This document shows positions 62,471-64,000 of a DNA stretch of 64,000 nt, one piece after another; position 1 is the first letter of the stretch; the number at the start of each line of letters is the position of its first letter. This DNA is from Scolanthus callimorphus (Eukaryota; Cnidaria; Anthozoa; Actiniaria; Edwardsiidae), in NCBI GenBank assembly GCA_033964015.1, contig JAWWUD010000056.1:558001-622000 (forward strand), given 5' to 3'. Under the pieces are notes generated by a model. It saw only the letters and a program-made list of their open reading frames with translations. It made no database searches and was not told the DNA's origin. Both the position numbers and the translations under genes were made by a program.

Positions 62471-64000
62471 TGAAACACATCAGAACAACGTTCAAGTCAC
62501 AATATGAAGCAGTTTAGACCGAGACCCGAACAGAAAGAAAATTCCTCTGTCGAACCCGGACCACAGCGGTGAGAGACCCAGCGCCGTAACTCTGAGCCAA
62601 CCGTGCTTCTTATTTATCCAAGAATACATATATGGCTTAACGCTCGGCTATCTTCTCTTATCGTGACTTTCACACCTATAAAACTTTGTTGTTTTTGGTG
62701 TGACTAGTTTTACGGGAAAACTAGGTGGTCTGCGTCGGCGGAGACGTAAACATTAACAACAACAACCAAAGGTTGAGATTTATGTTAAACGCCGTGGAAA
62801 AATGGTGTTTTGCTGACGTTTCGAGCGTTAGCCCTTCGTCGGAGCAAAAAGGGGCTAACGCTCGAAACGTCAGCAAAACACCATTTTTCCACGGCGTTTA
62901 ACATAAATCTCAACCTTTGGTTGTTGTTGTTTATGTTGTTTTGTTCCCCGCCGAGGGGCCTGAGACGAGATTTGAACTACACAGGTAGCCCGCGCGGAAT
63001 TGTCATAAAAACGACAGCACTTTCTTGATATTGGGGTCCCTGTGGTTTGTTTATCCAACTGGTACTCAAGCGTAGAATGTTCTTTGTTTCCAGACATCAA
63101 TATTAATGGTTTTCTCGTGCATTACAAGGAAACAAAAGAAATTGTTTCGCATGAGTGCCAGTTGGAACAGACCTAGAAAAACCACAGGGCCCCCACTCAA
63201 GCGGAAAAGTTCTATTGCATTTGTTTACAGTTTGCAGTTCATTTTTTATTTGGAATATTTTTTTTTGTGGTTTGCCTATATAATAAAAAGAAAATACACA
63301 GTGGCTTGAAGATGCGCTCATTCGTAAAATATTGTTCTTTGCCCCTCGAAAATAAAACGGTCAACATTTTGCAGCCCTCGGTCACAGTTTTTCCTTATAC
63401 GGAACTCCCAGCCGGTAAATATATATTTTCGCGCCACCGTGTAATATCCTCTATTATATATTTGCCTTGTTCTAGCAATGAAGATGACGTAACCATGAAC
63501 TGACTGAGATCATCTTCTTGAATGACGTCATTCGCAAGCATCGATCAACAGGTGCTAAAGTGCAGATGATCGTGGTAGGTTTCCTTTAGAGCAGCATGGA
63601 AATCAAGGGGGTACCTAATACAGTAGAAAATGTTCAGGGTGGGTAAACTTAATTACCCGGCAAGGTGGATGAAAAATGCACTGGAATTACATGGAGGTTA
63701 GGGACAAACGAAATGTTCCCTGGTTAGCTCAAACACAGGAAATTTCTGGAGAAACCCATCCATGGGAAAAGCTGAATTTCCAATAATGGTAAAATCATGT
63801 AAAGGGTTCGGATTTCCCAAGGCTATCCATATGAATTCTGAACACTTTCCTTGCATATACCTTGGAAATTCTGCTTTTCCCATGGATGGCTTTCTGCAAA
63901 AATTCACTGTGATTAGTGGGAAGTGGATTTTTTTTCGACTGCCCATTACAGTGGATCGTGACCCGTTTGACCCTTTTCGCATTGGGTATTCCATTATTGG
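52101..64000 (+). CDS. POLR3A: RNA polymerase III largest subunit RPC1, 5' exons (continues past window)
   Basis: RPC1 is the catalytic largest subunit of Pol III, which makes tRNA, 5S and U6 RNA. Exons: 52101-52144, 53599-53734, 54891-55040, 55641-55800, 57274-57427, 57694-57747, 58494-58615, 63476-63574, then beyond the window; about 305 of roughly 1390 residues. The start MVKEQFRET, the exon 1-2 join giving [16 protein letters not shown], and YSHLQ(C)VSKNLYS match the animal N-terminus. Exon 3 has the zinc site [20 protein letters not shown]; exons 3-4 add CKTCC and CPYC. Exon 7 reads [20 protein letters not shown] and exon 8 NEDDVTM then [10 protein letters not shown]. Two single-base gaps are needed: in TCCAT of exon 5 (near 57406) and in ATGAACTG of exon 8 (near 63497). 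All listed GT-AG phases then agree. Intron 7 (4.9 kb) hosts an antisense GPCR. Confidence 0.95.
52241..52825. mobile_element. MITE with poly-G tract in POLR3A intron 1
   Basis: The left end TTGACAACCCC with CATTCGCGCATTAGCGGGG is inverted at the right as CCCCGCTAATGCGCGAATG, a G run of about 27, and CGGGGCTGTCAA. About 585 bp, non-coding. Confidence 0.75.
53040..53145. repeat. C-rich tract with TE end
   Basis: A long C tract (about 53082-53110) followed by TTCTGAAATTCCTGGATCCG, related to the MITE ends at 29717-29880 and 57205-57252. Confidence 0.5.
53188..53457. mobile_element. MITE in POLR3A intron 1
   Basis: The ends TACATTCGCCTTTGTCACG and GTGTGACAAAGGCGAATGTA are inverted; AAAATGG/CCATTTT-type pieces lie inside. 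Non-coding. Confidence 0.7.
54469..54722. mobile_element. MITE with TACAG/CTGTA ends in POLR3A intron 2
   Basis: The left end ACAGCCGATTGCGTTTGAGC then GTTTTACC is mirrored by GGTAAAACGCGCAAACGC and AATCGGCTGTA. Inner arms (GTTTGAATGTTTAAAAGTTGC and its mirror) extend the fold-back. The TA at each edge suits a Tc1/mariner-type MITE. Confidence 0.75.
56694..57100. mobile_element. MITE interrupted by a second MITE in POLR3A intron 4
   Basis: The outer element starts TTAGAGCGGATTTCAGATGA and ends ATCACTACAGTCATGATG; the uninterrupted version is at 15620-15743. The inner element, 56758-57054, has long inverted ends (CTGCGGTTTTCATAATTCTG then CGAACTCTCGCT, mirrored at 57023-57054), a second inner pair (TCAAACTCCCGAG / CTCGGGAGTTTGA) and a TA on both sides as target duplication. 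Confidence 0.85.
57178..57254. repeat. Poly-C MITE end just before POLR3A exon 5
   Basis: A C run of about 18 followed by TTCAGAAGTTCCTGGCTACG and CCGCTGAGAGG; the same end as the 29717-29880 element. It lies only about 20 bp upstream of the exon 5 acceptor, so the pyrimidine run may form part of the splice region. Confidence 0.6.
58616..60100. other. POLR3A intron 7, 5' part
   Basis: No exon found. Holds the tRNA-derived SINE at 59590-59975 and otherwise unremarkable AT-rich sequence. Confidence 0.6.
59590..59975 (-). repeat. tRNA-derived SINE in POLR3A intron 7
   Basis: The minus strand starts CCGACCGGTTAGCGCAATGG, TAGAGCGCCGGG (A box TAGCGCAATGG) and, after a B-box-like GGTTGGGAGTGC, runs through a non-tRNA body to GTAAAGCGCTTAGAGCTTTG and AAGCGCTATATAAG. 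The tRNA part cannot fold into a complete cloverleaf, so it is a SINE. Confidence 0.7.
60101..61173 (-). CDS. Class A (rhodopsin-like) GPCR, single exon, nested in POLR3A intron 7
   Basis: Seven-span receptor of about 355 residues; the ligand cannot be told from sequence. The N-terminus has three N-glycosylation sites (NSS, NAT, NTT). TM1 is [22 protein letters not shown]2 has the conserved Asp (NMAFADM). ECL1 has a Trp and the TM3 Cys (GPWKL...ITCKLY). The DRY position is a variant (ISIEHFRAV). TM4 has AATWITSS and TM7 ends SPLIYFIF in place of NPxxY. Codons run open from 61173 to about 60445, then shift by one base in a run of five A (minus AGAAAAATCGG) and continue NRIKSTVN and TM6 [11 protein letters not shown] to a stop at 60101. 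One missing base rejoins both parts. Opposite strand to its host gene, so transcribed separately. Confidence 0.85.
61174..62540. other. POLR3A intron 7, 3' part
   Basis: No exon recognised. A short direct repeat TCGCCGACGTGATT occurs twice at about 61303 and 61318. Confidence 0.5.
62543..62610 (-). repeat. tRNA-derived SINE head in POLR3A intron 7
   Basis: The minus strand reads AAGCACGGTTGGCTCAGAGT, TACGGCGCTGGG, then CCGGGTTCGACAGAG: A-box- and B-box-like elements with tRNA-like spacing. The body probably extends down to about 62263 (through GGTTCTTTAACG, also present in the SINE at 59590). Confidence 0.65.
62752..62932. repeat. Long near-perfect palindrome with a Penelope-type hammerhead motif
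   Basis: The left arm (AACAACAACCAAAGGTTGAG through CCGTGGAAAAATGG to GAGCGTTAGCCC) is repeated inverted on the right after a ~17-base spacer. On the minus strand, 62850-62808 folds as a minimal hammerhead. Helix I is TTTTGCT with AGCAAAA; the core is CCGACGA; helix II is GGGC-TAAC-GCTC; then GAAAC and GTC before the expected cleavage point. The very short ACGT helix III is the form known from Penelope-like retroelements. The core base expected to be U is C here. Confidence 0.7.

Overview
The window is animal nuclear DNA. Genes have short exons separated by GT-AG introns, mobile-element debris is dense, and the protein-coding genes are typical metazoan ones. BEL/Pao and Ty3/Gypsy retrotransposons, many fold-back MITEs, tRNA- and 5S-derived SINEs and an intron-poor rhodopsin-class receptor fit a cnidarian such as a coral or sea anemone. 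That placement is inference; no sequence here fixes the species.

Layout. 1-8.2 kb: no convincing gene. It holds MITEs, a 3.9 kb non-coding block bounded by 353 bp direct repeats with a ~0.95 kb tandem duplication inside, and a 33 bp minisatellite. 8.2-17.0 kb, minus strand: an eight-exon gene matching C2orf81 (DUF4639), introns full of MITEs. 17-23 kb: MITEs, a SINE and a small ORF gene. 22.97-29.30 kb, minus: a complete BEL/Pao element with 423 bp LTRs and a 5 bp target duplication, inserted in a MITE. 29.3-35.2 kb: MITE and SINE graveyard with a second, disrupted small ORF copy. 35.19-42.25 kb, minus: a complete, very young Ty3/Gypsy element. 42.3-46.8 kb: a possible first exon with an NRF1-like site, the third small ORF copy, and simple repeats. 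46.8-51.7 kb, minus: TMEM67 (meckelin), whole. 52.1 kb to the end, plus: the first eight exons of POLR3A, which continues beyond the window. A class A GPCR gene lies antisense in POLR3A intron 7.

Gene relations. TMEM67 (ciliary transition-zone receptor) and POLR3A (RNA polymerase III largest subunit) are head to head about 355 bp apart and probably share a promoter with a YY1-type site. The other genes share no pathway.

The most interesting items are: (i) a near-textbook -1 ribosomal frameshift signal at the Gypsy gag/pol border; (ii) three dispersed copies of a small ORF with a constant C/H-x32-C-x2-H spacing, perhaps an undescribed zinc-binding family; (iii) a Penelope-type hammerhead-like motif in a long palindrome; (iv) a chimeric tRNA/5S SINE.

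Caution on sequence quality: host genes and both retrotransposons carry many frame breaks. Those I resolved against conserved protein are almost all explained by one missing base, usually in a homopolymer. This looks like uncorrected assembly deletions, so apparent pseudogenes here should not be trusted.
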